Notes under the pieces: model-generated
Database searches by the model: none
Told to the model about the DNA's origin: nothing
The model's input: the letters and a program-made list of their open reading frames with translations, nothing else
In this document: piece by piece, positions 22,437-28,859 of the stretch
Position numbering within the stretch: position 1 is the first letter of the stretch
How the letters are laid out: each line of letters starts with the position of its first letter
Translations under genes and position numbers: made by a program
Source of the DNA: Chloroflexota bacterium
GTDB lineage: Bacteria > Chloroflexota > Limnocylindria > Limnocylindrales > CSP1-4
Length of the DNA stretch: 28,859 nucleotides
Assembly: GCA_021786265.1 (NCBI GenBank)
Contig: JAJYNP010000154.1
Span: 1 to 28,859, forward strand
Direction: 5' to 3'

Positions 22437-23324
22437 TCACTGCGAGGGTTCGGGCAGACGAGCCGGGAGCAACCGATCGCCAGCGACGGTGGCCCACAGG
22501 AGCCCTGCACGCTCGGGCATCGAGACCTCGGGATGCTCCAGTGCAGCCAGCCACCGCTGCCCGGACCCCGGGAAGCGGGCAGCGAACAGAGTCGCATGCT
22601 CGCGGACGAGTTGTCTGTTCCGTCGGGTCGCCCGCACGACCCAGCAGCCTGCGACACGAACCTCGCCCGTCCCGTCCGGACGGAGCCTCGATCCGTCGGG
22701 TGGTGCGCGTGTCTCGATCGGGCGCATGCTCGCGCCATTCGGGCGCACATCCGCCGGCAGCATTCCCGCCTCGTTCGACCGTGGCCGCCCGGCCTCTCGC
22801 TCGCGCAGCCTGCCGAGTCGACGGTCCCAGGAGCGGAATGCAGCCCCGACGTCCTCGAACGCATCCCAGATCTCGAACAGCGCCACCTCGCTCGGCCGCC
22901 TCAGGAGGAGATCCGCCGATCGAGAGCGCGTGGGATCGACGTCCAGCTGGGCCTCCGGCATCGGACGCCAGGACCCTGCGGACGCAAGGCGGGCCACGAG
23001 TTCCTGGTGCCGGAGATGCACGGCGTCGCGAGGCTGGGCGGAGGCGGAGGTTCGCTCGAGATAGGCTCGCAGGTCCGTGCCGCACGCGTATGCCGTACGG
23101 ATCCAGACGAGCAGCGACACGTCCGCTCCGTGGCCGCACTCCATCTCGCTTTCGGTCGATTGAGCGATGGCTGCCCTGGTTGCCACGTCGACCTGTCTGA
23201 GGCCGTGCTCGTGTCGCGCGTCGCGGATGGCGCGACCCAGCGTCGCGGCGAGCCCGGCGGCGCGTCGATCTGCGGACACCTGGAGGGAGGTGCGCCGCTG
23301 GTGAGATCGCCTGCGTGTTGGCAT
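22437..23324 (-). CDS. XRE-family HTH protein with large C-terminal domain
   Basis: A 295-residue protein. Residues 26-90 are an XRE/Cro-type helix-turn-helix domain (LGRAIRDARHEHGLRQVDVATRAAIAQSTESEMECG). The C-terminal part (128-295) belongs to a type I have seen attached to such HTH domains in Chloroflexota and Actinobacteria: PTRSRSADLLLRRPSEVALFE then IWDAFEDVGAAFRSWDRRL, and later VAGCWVVRATRRNRQLVREHATLFAARFPG. Asp138 and Glu151 lie in a strand pair recalling restriction-endonuclease-like folds, but the usual E-x-K Lys is missing, so I would not call it a nuclease. A basic, Pro-rich insert at about 175-220 splits it. The ATG at 23324 has AGGA 9 bases upstream. The target is unknown; autoregulation in the long upstream gap is plausible. 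Confidence 0.72.
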   Translation of the reverse strand: MPTRRRSHQRRTSLQVSADRRAAGLAATLGRAIRDARHEHGLRQVDVATRAAIAQSTESEMECGHGADVSLLVWIRTAYACGTDLRAYLERTSASAQPRDAVHLRHQELVARLASAGSWRPMPEAQLDVDPTRSRSADLLLRRPSEVALFEIWDAFEDVGAAFRSWDRRLGRLREREAGRPRSNEAGMLPADVRPNGASMRPIETRAPPDGSRLRPDGTGEVRVAGCWVVRATRRNRQLVREHATLFAARFPGSGQRWLAALEHPEVSMPERAGLLWATVAGDRLLPARLPEPSQ

Positions 23325-23403
23325 GTCGTGGTCCTGTTGTGGAGTTGTTGACGATCCGGTGGCGAGCGCGGATCGGGTGCGGGTGGTGTTGGCGGGCGAG
23401 GGT

Positions 23404-23460
23404 GGGCGGATCGGGCGCGGGGGGGCGGATCGGGCGCGGGGGGGCGGATCGGGCGCGGGG
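23404..23460. repeat. 19-bp tandem repeat, three copies
   Basis: gggcggatcgggcgcgggg is repeated at 23404, 23423 and 23442, the copies essentially identical, about 80 bases upstream of the XRE regulator start. The period is not a multiple of three, consistent with noncoding DNA. The G-runs on one strand could form G-quadruplex-like structures. Confidence 0.88.
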
Positions 23461-23774
23461 GGCGCCCAACGGGCTCATCGCCGCCCGCCGGCGCCGCCGG
23501 ATCGGCAGTAGTGTTGCGCGGCGGGCTTTGCTGCGGCTGCACCGTCGATTTCTCCGACTCGACGCGGGCCGCCGCGCAGAGGCGTGGCCTCGGGGTGCGT
23601 GCGGCCGCGTGGCTGCGGAGTGGCGCGGCTCACCCGGGACGGCTGCGATTGCGCTCGTGATGACCCGGACCCCGCGGAAAGGGCAGAACCCGGCTCGGCA
23701 ACACCTCTACCGATACCGCGGGCCCCTGGCGGGCGGCCAGCGGCAATGCGGGCCCTGGCGGTACTGCGGGCGCT

Positions 23775-23940
23775 GACGAGCGGCCGACGAGCGGCCGACA
23801 GACGGCGGTCGGCGGGCCCCGGCGGGCGAGCAAGGACCGCGAGCGCCGGCCGACGAGCGGCCGACGAGCAGCGGTCGGCTGACGAACGGCCGACGCAGCC
23901 AGCGGCCAACGCGGCCCGGCCGACGCAGCCAGCGGCCAGC
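23775..23940. repeat. Cluster of short direct repeats (11-bp and 30-bp periods)
   Basis: gacgagcggcc occurs twice in tandem at 23775-23796 and again at 23852-23862, followed by a variant. A 21-base segment around cgacgcagccagcgg recurs 30 bases apart (23888-23908 and 23918-23938). The units share the core gccgacg and look like one degenerating repeat family. No palindromic spacer pattern like a CRISPR array is present. Confidence 0.7.
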
Positions 23941-24024
23941 GGCCGACGAACCGTGGCCGGTCCTGTCCAGGAACGCGGACGCCGTATCCTCCCTCCGCGC
24001 GAGACGACGCGGACCGGACGTCGA

Positions 24025-24060
24025 ACCGTCCCGGCGATCGACCATGCGATAATCCCGGGT
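24025..24060 (+). promoter_or_regulatory. Possible pdxST promoter
   Basis: GATAAT at 24048-24053 stands out in GC-rich surroundings and matches five of six -10 consensus bases. The -35 position is poor (accgtc with a 17-base spacer). If used, it would give an untranslated leader of roughly 135 bases before pdxS, long enough for regulation, though no known riboswitch is recognised. Confidence 0.35.
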
Positions 24061-24194
24061 GAGTGGCGCCCGGTCTGTTCCGTCTGGGCGGTGAGCCGCG
24101 ATCACCGGCGGCTCCGCGATGGCCGTGCCAGGCGATCCGTGGCAGCGAGGATCGGCGGGTGCCACTGCCAGTCTCCGAGGTCACCACCAAGCCA

Positions 24195-25082
24195 ATGACT
24201 ACCGAAACGTCCACCTGGGCGACCAAGAAGGGCCTCGCCCAGATGCTCAAGGGCGGCGTCATCATGGACGTCGTCACCGCCGAGCACGCGAAGATCGCCG
24301 AGGACGCCGGCGCGTGCGCGGTCATGGCCCTCGAGCGGGTCCCCGCCGACATCCGCGCGGCTGGCGGCGTGGCTCGCATGAGCGATCCTGCCCTGATCGA
24401 GCAGATCATGCATGCCGTCACGATCCCGGTGATGGCGAAGGCGCGTATCGGCCACTTCGTCGAGGCGCAGATCCTCGAGGCTCTGGGCGTCGACTACATC
24501 GACGAGTCGGAAGTCCTCACGCCGGCCGACGAGGCGTTCCACATCGACAAGCACCAGTTCAAGGTGCCGTTCGTCTGCGGCTGCCGCGACCTGGGGGAGG
24601 CGCTGCGCCGGATCGCCGAGGGCGCCGCCATGATCCGCACCAAGGGCGAGGCCGGCACCGGCAACATCGTCGAGGCGGTCCGCCACATCCGTGCGGTCCA
24701 CGCGGGCATCCGCTCCCTGGCCGCGAAGCGCGAGGACGAGCTCTTCACGGCGGCCAAGGATCTCCAGGCGCCGTACGAGCTGGTGGCCGAGGTTGCCAGG
24801 ACCGGCAAGCTGCCCGTGGTGAACTTCGTGGCGGGCGGCATCTCCACGCCGGCAGATGCGGCCCTCGCCATGCAGCTGGGTGCCGAGGGCGTGTTCGTGG
24901 GTTCGGGCATCTTCAAGTCCGACGATCCCGCCCGGATGGCGCGCGCGATCGTCCAGGCCACCACCCACTACGACGATCCTCGGATCCTCGCCGAGGTGTC
25001 GAAAGGTCTCGGCGCGCCCATGCGCGGCATCGAGCTCGCGACCATCGCGGAGGCCGACAGGCTGGCGGTCCGCGGCTGGTAG
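24195..25082 (+). CDS. pdxS: Pyridoxal 5'-phosphate synthase, lyase/synthase subunit PdxS
   Basis: A 295-residue TIM-barrel subunit of the deoxyxylulose-5-phosphate-independent vitamin B6 pathway. It condenses ribose 5-phosphate, glyceraldehyde 3-phosphate and ammonia into PLP, in a 12-mer decorated by PdxT. Catalytic residues are in place: Asp25 (GVIMDVV), the Schiff-base Lys82 in VMAKARIGH, and Lys150 in [12 protein letters not shown]. Other hallmarks are [21 protein letters not shown] at 46-65, [13 protein letters not shown] at 100-112, [24 protein letters not shown] at 207-230 and [13 protein letters not shown] at 233-245. The ATG at 24195 matches the normal N-terminus; GAGGT sits 13 bases upstream, a little far. 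Length is normal for the family. It is followed 20 bases later by pdxT, as in most bacteria with this pathway. Confidence 0.97.
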   Translation: MTTETSTWATKKGLAQMLKGGVIMDVVTAEHAKIAEDAGACAVMALERVPADIRAAGGVARMSDPALIEQIMHAVTIPVMAKARIGHFVEAQILEALGVDYIDESEVLTPADEAFHIDKHQFKVPFVCGCRDLGEALRRIAEGAAMIRTKGEAGTGNIVEAVRHIRAVHAGIRSLAAKREDELFTAAKDLQAPYELVAEVARTGKLPVVNFVAGGISTPADAALAMQLGAEGVFVGSGIFKSDDPARMARAIVQATTHYDDPRILAEVSKGLGAPMRGIELATIAEADRLAVRGW

Positions 25083-25102
25083 CCGGAAGGGGTCCGTCGA
25101 CC

Positions 25103-25855
25103 ATGACGGCCATGAAGATCGGCGTCCTGGCGATGCAGGGCGCCTTCGCCGAGCACATCGAGATGCTGCGCCAGATCGGCGTCGAGGGGGTCAAGGTCCG
25201 CCTCCCAGAGGACCTGGCGGATGTCTCCGGGCTGATCCTGCCCGGCGGAGAGAGCACCACGATGCGCAAGCTCATCGAGCGGTGGGGGCTGCGCGAACCG
25301 ATCCGGCGCCTGATCGAGGGGGGCACGCCCGTGCTCGGCACCTGCGCCGGCATGATCCTGCTCTCACGGCACATCCTGGACGGCGACGAGCCGGTCTTCC
25401 CGGTCCTCGACATGGACATCAAGCGCAACGCCTTCGGACGGCAGCTCGACAGCTTCGAGATGGATCTCGCGGTCCCGCTCCTTGGTGAGCGTCCGGTGCA
25501 CGGCGTGTTCATCCGGGCGCCGGTGGTCGAGCGGGTGGGCTCGACGGTGGAGGTGCTGGGGCGCCTCGACGACGGGCGGATCGTGGCCGTCCGCGAGCGC
25601 AACGTGATCGCGACCGCGTTCCACCCCGAGCTGGCGGGGGAAACCCGGTTCCACCGGCTGCTGGCGACCATGGCCTCGGATCACGACGAGCCGGGAGAGG
25701 GCTCCGGGCGCCGGCACCACCCGCTTCGGCGTGACGCTGGCGGGCGGGCGTTGCCGGAAGCCGGCGGGCGGGCGTTGCCGGAAGCCGGCGGGCGGGCGTT
25801 GCCGGAAGCCGGCGGGCGGGCGTTGCCGGAAGCCGGCGGGCGGGCAGCGTCGTGA
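25103..25855 (+). CDS. pdxT: PLP synthase glutaminase subunit PdxT with repeat tail
   Basis: A class I-type glutamine amidotransferase that frees ammonia from glutamine and passes it to PdxS. Motifs: GVLAMQGAFAEHIEML at 7-22, LPGGESTTM at 46-54, nucleophile Cys81 in GTCAGMILL, RNAFGRQLDSFE at 108-119, and the His174/Glu176 pair in FHPEL. The normal domain ends near residue 191 (FHRLLATMA), as in homologues of about 190-200 residues. Here a further 59 residues follow, including four and a half copies of the unit GGRALPEA. The tail is polar and probably disordered; it may affect contact with PdxS or be neutral. The start at 25103 has GGAAGG 12 bases upstream; an ATG at 25112 is an alternative. 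The stop overlaps the next gene's GTG. Confidence 0.95.
   Translation: MTAMKIGVLAMQGAFAEHIEMLRQIGVEGVKVRLPEDLADVSGLILPGGESTTMRKLIERWGLREPIRRLIEGGTPVLGTCAGMILLSRHILDGDEPVFPVLDMDIKRNAFGRQLDSFEMDLAVPLLGERPVHGVFIRAPVVERVGSTVEVLGRLDDGRIVAVRERNVIATAFHPELAGETRFHRLLATMASDHDEPGEGSGRRHHPLRRDAGGRALPEAGGRALPEAGGRALPEAGGRALPEAGGRAAS
25741..25845 (+). repeat. 24-bp in-frame tandem repeat in pdxT
   Basis: Four essentially identical 24-base units start at 25741, 25765, 25789 and 25813, with a 9-base partial fifth. They encode GGRALPEA-type repeats at the C-terminus of PdxT. The period is a multiple of eight codons, so gain or loss keeps both the frame and the overlap with the next gene. Near-identity of the copies suggests recent expansion. 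Confidence 0.95.
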
Positions 25856-26907
25856 GCTCCAGGCCGGGGCGCGTCCGCGGAGCCCGACTCACCGATCTTG
25901 CCGCCCTGGGTGAGCTGTCCCGGCTCTCCCACCAGGCCGACGAGCGCGAATCGAGCGTCCGGTCGCTGGGGCTCCCGGTGAGCCGGAGCCAGGTCAGCGT
26001 CTTCCGGCTGTTCCGCCTGCCGCTCGGCGCGTTCCGGCCCAGCGACCAGCTCTACGTGTACGAGGAGGACGGGCGACTCGCCGGGCTGGCGCGCGTCGAG
26101 TGCGACCCGCAGCGGGACGAGTGGACCATCGTCGAGCTCGACGCGGTCGGGATCCACGAGGCCGGCGACATCCGCCTCCGGCTGGTCCAGCACCTGCTCC
26201 GCGATGGGGCCCGGAGGGGTGCCGTGCGGTTCCACGTCGCGTGTGCGGACTCGGGCGGCAACGTCGAACTGCTCATGCAGGCGGGGTTCATCACCTACGG
26301 CCAGGAGCACATCCTCTACCAGGCCCCCGAGGTCCCGTTGCCCCGGCTGGCCCCGGACGAGGTGGCGCGCGCGGGGATCCGGCCCGCGATGCCGCTCGAC
26401 GCGGTGGCGCTGAGCCGGCTGTACGCCCGAGTGACCCCGGCGCCGGTGGCACGGATCGAGGCGTACCGGCTCCCGGACTGGGAGCGGCCGGGTCAGCAGG
26501 CTCGCATCCCGCGCAGCAGCCTCGCGCCGATCCTTCGGTTCGCGGAGGTCGAGACGTTCGTCCAGGAAGGAACCGGGAGGAACGGCGACGAGCTGGCGGG
26601 CATGCTCCAGGTGGGCGTCGCACGGGAGGAGCAACCGCACTATCTCCGGGTGCTTGCACGGCCCGACCACGACGCGAGCCCCCTGATCCGGTACGGGCTC
26701 TCGATCGTCGGCGAGCGGACGGGCGCGAACCGGGGCAAGTCCGGCCGCAGCGACGCCGGCGTGATCACGCCGGTGCGCACGTACGAGGCGCCGCTCGACC
26801 GCTGCTTCGAGGAGTGTGGGTTCACGAACGTGGCGACCGTCACGCTACTGATGAAGGAGGCCCTCGTCCGCGTCGCGGAGCCGGCGCTGGTGCCGGCGAT
26901 CCGTTGA
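25852..26907 (+). CDS. GNAT-family acetyltransferase, probable tandem-domain
   Basis: A 351-residue protein that starts with a GTG overlapping the pdxT stop (GTGA), so it is translated with the PLP synthase genes. Residues 9 to about 155 resemble a GNAT domain: [18 protein letters not shown] at the start, then [36 protein letters not shown] and [23 protein letters not shown], ending [21 protein letters not shown]. Residues 170-340 appear to be a second, more diverged unit ([51 protein letters not shown]). The substrate cannot be inferred. Position between pdxT and the Ycf45-like gene (19-base gap) suggests one transcript, but a role in B6 metabolism is only a possibility. Confidence 0.8.
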   Translation: MSSRPGRVRGARLTDLAALGELSRLSHQADERESSVRSLGLPVSRSQVSVFRLFRLPLGAFRPSDQLYVYEEDGRLAGLARVECDPQRDEWTIVELDAVGIHEAGDIRLRLVQHLLRDGARRGAVRFHVACADSGGNVELLMQAGFITYGQEHILYQAPEVPLPRLAPDEVARAGIRPAMPLDAVALSRLYARVTPAPVARIEAYRLPDWERPGQQARIPRSSLAPILRFAEVETFVQEGTGRNGDELAGMLQVGVAREEQPHYLRVLARPDHDASPLIRYGLSIVGERTGANRGKSGRSDAGVITPVRTYEAPLDRCFEECGFTNVATVTLLMKEALVRVAEPALVPAIR

Positions 26908-26916
26908 GACGCGAGC

Positions 26917-26922
26917 AGGGAG
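26917..26922 (+). promoter_or_regulatory. Ribosome binding site of the Ycf45-like gene
   Basis: AGGGAG lies 4 bases ahead of the GTG at 26927 and supports that start for a gene with no nearby ATG; the next in-frame ATG is about 30 codons in. Confidence 0.65.
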
Positions 26923-26926
26923 CGCC

Positions 26927-28859
26927 GTGACACCGCAACGACGACAGGAACTCACCGACGACCTGGACGCTCTGCTGGCCGCGATCCCGCCGGAGATCGC
27001 GGACCAGGTTCGCCGCATGCCACCGGAGCGCGAGCTGATCGAGGTCGTCCTCGACCTCGGGCGCCGGCCCGAGGCCCGGTTCGGGTCGGGCGGGGAGGAG
27101 GTCCTGCTCGACCGCGAGGTCACCGACCGCGACATCCAGTGGGTGGTCGACCACATCGGGTCGTTCGGCGACGACAACCGCGCCGGCGTCGAGCGGACCC
27201 TGCACCGGATCAGCGCGATCCGGAACCGGAGCGGCAAGATCGTGGGTCTCACCTGCCGGGTCGGGCGCGCCGTCTTCGGCACCATCGAGATCATCGGGGA
27301 TCTGGTCGAGTCGGGCCGCTCCGTGCTGATCATGGGCCGCCCCGGCATCGGCAAGACCACCATGCTGCGTGAGGCCGCGCGCGTGCTCGCCGACGACCTG
27401 GACAAGCGGGTGGTCGTGGTCGACACGTCCAACGAGATCGCCGGCGACGGCGACATCCCGCACCCGGGGATCGGTCGCGCGCGCCGCATGCAGGTCCCGA
27501 CCCCCGCCATGCAGCACGCGGTGATGATCGAGGCGGTGGAGAACCACATGCCCGAGGTCATCGTGATCGATGAGATCGGCACCGAGCTGGAGGCGATGGC
27601 GGCGCGGACCATCGCCGAGCGCGGTGTGCAGCTGATCGGCACGGCGCACGGCAACAACCTGGACAACCTGATGCTCAACCCCACGCTCTCCGACCTGATC
27701 GGCGGGATCCAGAGCGTGACGCTCGGCGACGAGGAGGCCCGGCGCCGTCGCACCCAGAAGAGCGTGCTCGAGCGCAAGGCCCCGCCGACGTTCGACGTCG
27801 TCGTGGAGATTCAGGACCGCGACCGCGTGATCGTGCACGCGGACGTGGCCGAGACGGTCGACGCGATGCTGCGCGGCGACCCGGTGGCGCCGGAGCTGCG
27901 CTGGCGGGACGAGGGTGGCGTCCACCGGTCGCAGTCGAGGCCGCGGCCGCGACCTGCCCAGGGCGTGGCCGACCGGTTCGCGGGGCTGGTCGGGACAGGG
28001 CAGGGCGGATGGCGGCCCGAGCCCGGGTGGCGGGGCGAGTCGGAGTACCGCACGGGCGGCTGGCGGGAACCGGAGACCGGTTATCGGAGCGGTTACCGGC
28101 CCGGCACCTCCGGTGGGTGGCGGGCGTCGCGCGGCCGGGGCGAGGGTGGCCGGGCGACGCGCGGGCGCGACGCCGAGCCGGGATCGCCCGCGGGACGGGC
28201 GGGAGACGTCGACCGGACCCAGTACGGATCCGACCGGGACACCTACTTCGCGACGCTCGGCGAGCCGGCGGGCGCCTTCCGCTCCGGTGAGATCGCCGAC
28301 CGTGGGCCGCTGGAACGCGGATCGGTGGCGGCCGCTCCGGATCAGCGGGCGCGCGACGCGAGGGAGATCGAGCGGCACCGCGCCTGGCGCGAGTCGGCGG
28401 CGCGGGCGCTGGAGGTCGCCTCGGACGCCGGCCCGGAGACCGCACCCGGGTCGCCGGAGACGCTGGGCGAGCGTGCCGATGCCGGGCGTGCGCCGGGTAG
28501 CGGGGCCCTCGGCGAGGTCGCCGAGGGCGACGAGGAAGAGGCCGAGGAGGCCGAGGAGACTGAGGAGGCCGAAGAGGCCGGTGGCGAGCCGGTCACGTTC
28601 GACCGGCTCGGCCCCCGCGCGCCAGACGGCTACCCGACCTCGCTCCCGACGATCCGCGTGCTGGGCTTCGGCGTGAGCCGGAAGAAGCTGGAGCAGTCGA
28701 TCCGCGAGCTCCAGCTCCCCGTCGTGGTGGTGCAGGACCCGGAGGAGGCGGAGGTCGTCATCACGCTCCGCAACTACTACCGGCAGAAGCCGCCGGCGCT
28801 CCGCGAGGCGGAGGAGCGCGCGCTCCCGATCTACGTGCTGAAGTCGAACACGATCATCC
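26927..28859 (+). CDS. Ycf45-like AAA ATPase (R3H-type nucleic-acid-binding protein), 3' end outside window
   Basis: I read this frame directly: GTG at 26927 opens at least 644 codons with no stop before the edge. Residues 1-290 match the Ycf45/SpoIIIAA-like ATPase family: an N-terminal helical region ([30 protein letters not shown]), Walker [10 protein letters not shown] at 137-145, [19 protein letters not shown] after it, and Walker [11 protein letters not shown] with Asp215-Glu216. A long linker (about 320-560) rich in Arg, Gly, Trp and Glu follows, with repeats around [16 protein letters not shown] and an acidic run of Glu/Ala near 534-555. Then comes the second conserved domain ([38 protein letters not shown]), found before the R3H module in cyanobacterial homologues. 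The R3H domain would lie past the window. The cellular role of the family is unsettled; single-stranded nucleic acid binding is inferred. Confidence 0.88.
   Translation, partial: MTPQRRQELTDDLDALLAAIPPEIADQVRRMPPERELIEVVLDLGRRPEARFGSGGEEVLLDREVTDRDIQWVVDHIGSFGDDNRAGVERTLHRISAIRNRSGKIVGLTCRVGRAVFGTIEIIGDLVESGRSVLIMGRPGIGKTTMLREAARVLADDLDKRVVVVDTSNEIAGDGDIPHPGIGRARRMQVPTPAMQHAVMIEAVENHMPEVIVIDEIGTELEAMAARTIAERGVQLIGTAHGNNLDNLMLNPTLSDLIGGIQSVTLGDEEARRRRTQKSVLERKAPPTFDVVVEIQDRDRVIVHADVAETVDAMLRGDPVAPELRWRDEGGVHRSQSRPRPRPAQGVADRFAGLVGTGQGGWRPEPGWRGESEYRTGGWREPETGYRSGYRPGTSGGWRASRGRGEGGRATRGRDAEPGSPAGRAGDVDRTQYGSDRDTYFATLGEPAGAFRSGEIADRGPLERGSVAAAPDQRARDAREIERHRAWRESAARALEVASDAGPETAPGSPETLGERADAGRAPGSGALGEVAEGDEEEAEEAEETEEAEEAGGEPVTFDRLGPRAPDGYPTSLPTIRVLGFGVSRKKLEQSIRELQLPVVVVQDPEEAEVVITLRNYYRQKPPALREAEERALPIYVLKSNTII

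Larger units (their letters stand above)
23325..24194. other. Repeat-rich stretch without a recognisable gene
   Basis: About 870 bases separate the divergent XRE regulator and pdxS. Open frames exist on both strands, but their translations are runs of Arg, Pro, Ala and Gly with no domain. Three things are visible: a 19-bp tandem repeat near 23404-23460, a cluster of cgacgagcggc-type repeats at 23775-23940, and a GATAAT at 24048 that may be the -10 of the pdxS promoter. Several short stem-loops can be drawn, as expected in such GC-rich DNA. No tRNA or known riboswitch was found. Confidence 0.55.

Noticed and set aside
22437..23324. XRE protein as a restriction or abortive-infection nuclease
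   Set aside because: The E-x-K Lys is missing, no methylase or partner is nearby, and the HTH domain argues for a regulator.
23775..23940. Possible CRISPR-like array
   Set aside because: The repeats are 11-21 bases, adjacent or unevenly spaced, without unique spacers of constant length, and no cas genes are present.
23584..24198. Plus-strand frame of 204 codons before pdxS
   Set aside because: The translation is Arg/Pro/Ala-rich with no fold, runs through short DNA repeats and overlaps the pdxS start.

Overview
The window comes from a very GC-rich bacterium; by eye G+C is above 70% almost throughout, with third codon positions nearly all G or C. Several genes start with GTG, and many neighbours overlap by 4 bases (ATGA or GTGA). 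The gene content points to a Chloroflexota lineage, perhaps Limnocylindria-like: a UspA/GpgS-type osmolyte gene, a DUF885 protein, PdxST beside a Ycf45-type ATPase, an HNH/CCA-transferase cluster, and XRE regulators with a large C-terminal domain. A high-GC actinobacterium cannot be excluded. No rRNA, tRNA, CRISPR array, prophage or insertion sequence was recognised. The window looks chromosomal, with two small toxin-antitoxin pairs.

Layout. Bases 1-11084 are all on the minus strand. Read in transcription order they encode a degenerate ATP-dependent DNA ligase-like protein, a GNAT protein, a mannosylglycerate synthase-like glycosyltransferase, a UspA-UspA-GpgS fusion, a 22-codon mini-ORF, glycerate kinase, an endonuclease III-type glycosylase, an AbrB/VapC pair, a DUF885 protein, and a lipoprotein whose C-terminus runs off the left edge. 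A UMF1-type transporter (+, 11163-12539) faces a minus-strand HNH / CCA-transferase / TPR / galE cluster (16045-12550). Then come a Phd/VapC pair, a LiuC-type hydratase coupled to a MOSC-GNAT fusion, and a membrane protein divergent from a GbsR/MarR-type regulator. Next are a family 5 uracil-DNA glycosylase and an XRE regulator (both minus), then about 870 bases of repeat-rich DNA without a gene. The right end is a plus-strand run: pdxS, pdxT, a GNAT gene and a Ycf45-like ATPase cut by the right edge.

How the genes fit together. The most interesting unit is 4382-8935. Two GT-A glycosyltransferases that plausibly use (phospho)glycerate as acceptor, one fused to two universal-stress domains, are linked by stop/start overlaps to a glycerate kinase, with a 22-codon ORF filling the only gap. 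I infer a stress-responsive route to glucosylglycerate- or mannosylglycerate-type compatible solutes plus glycerate recycling. The glucosyl-phosphoglycerate phosphatase is not in the window. PdxS and PdxT form the deoxyxylulose-5-phosphate-independent PLP synthase.

A recurrent feature is in-frame low-complexity sequence: a 42-bp repeat in the lipoprotein, a 24-bp repeat forming a tail on PdxT, E/A/R/P runs ahead of the UDG domain, Gly/Ala inserts in GpgS and GalE, and long disordered linkers in one GNAT protein and the Ycf45-like protein. Related short repeats also lie in the noncoding stretch before pdxS.
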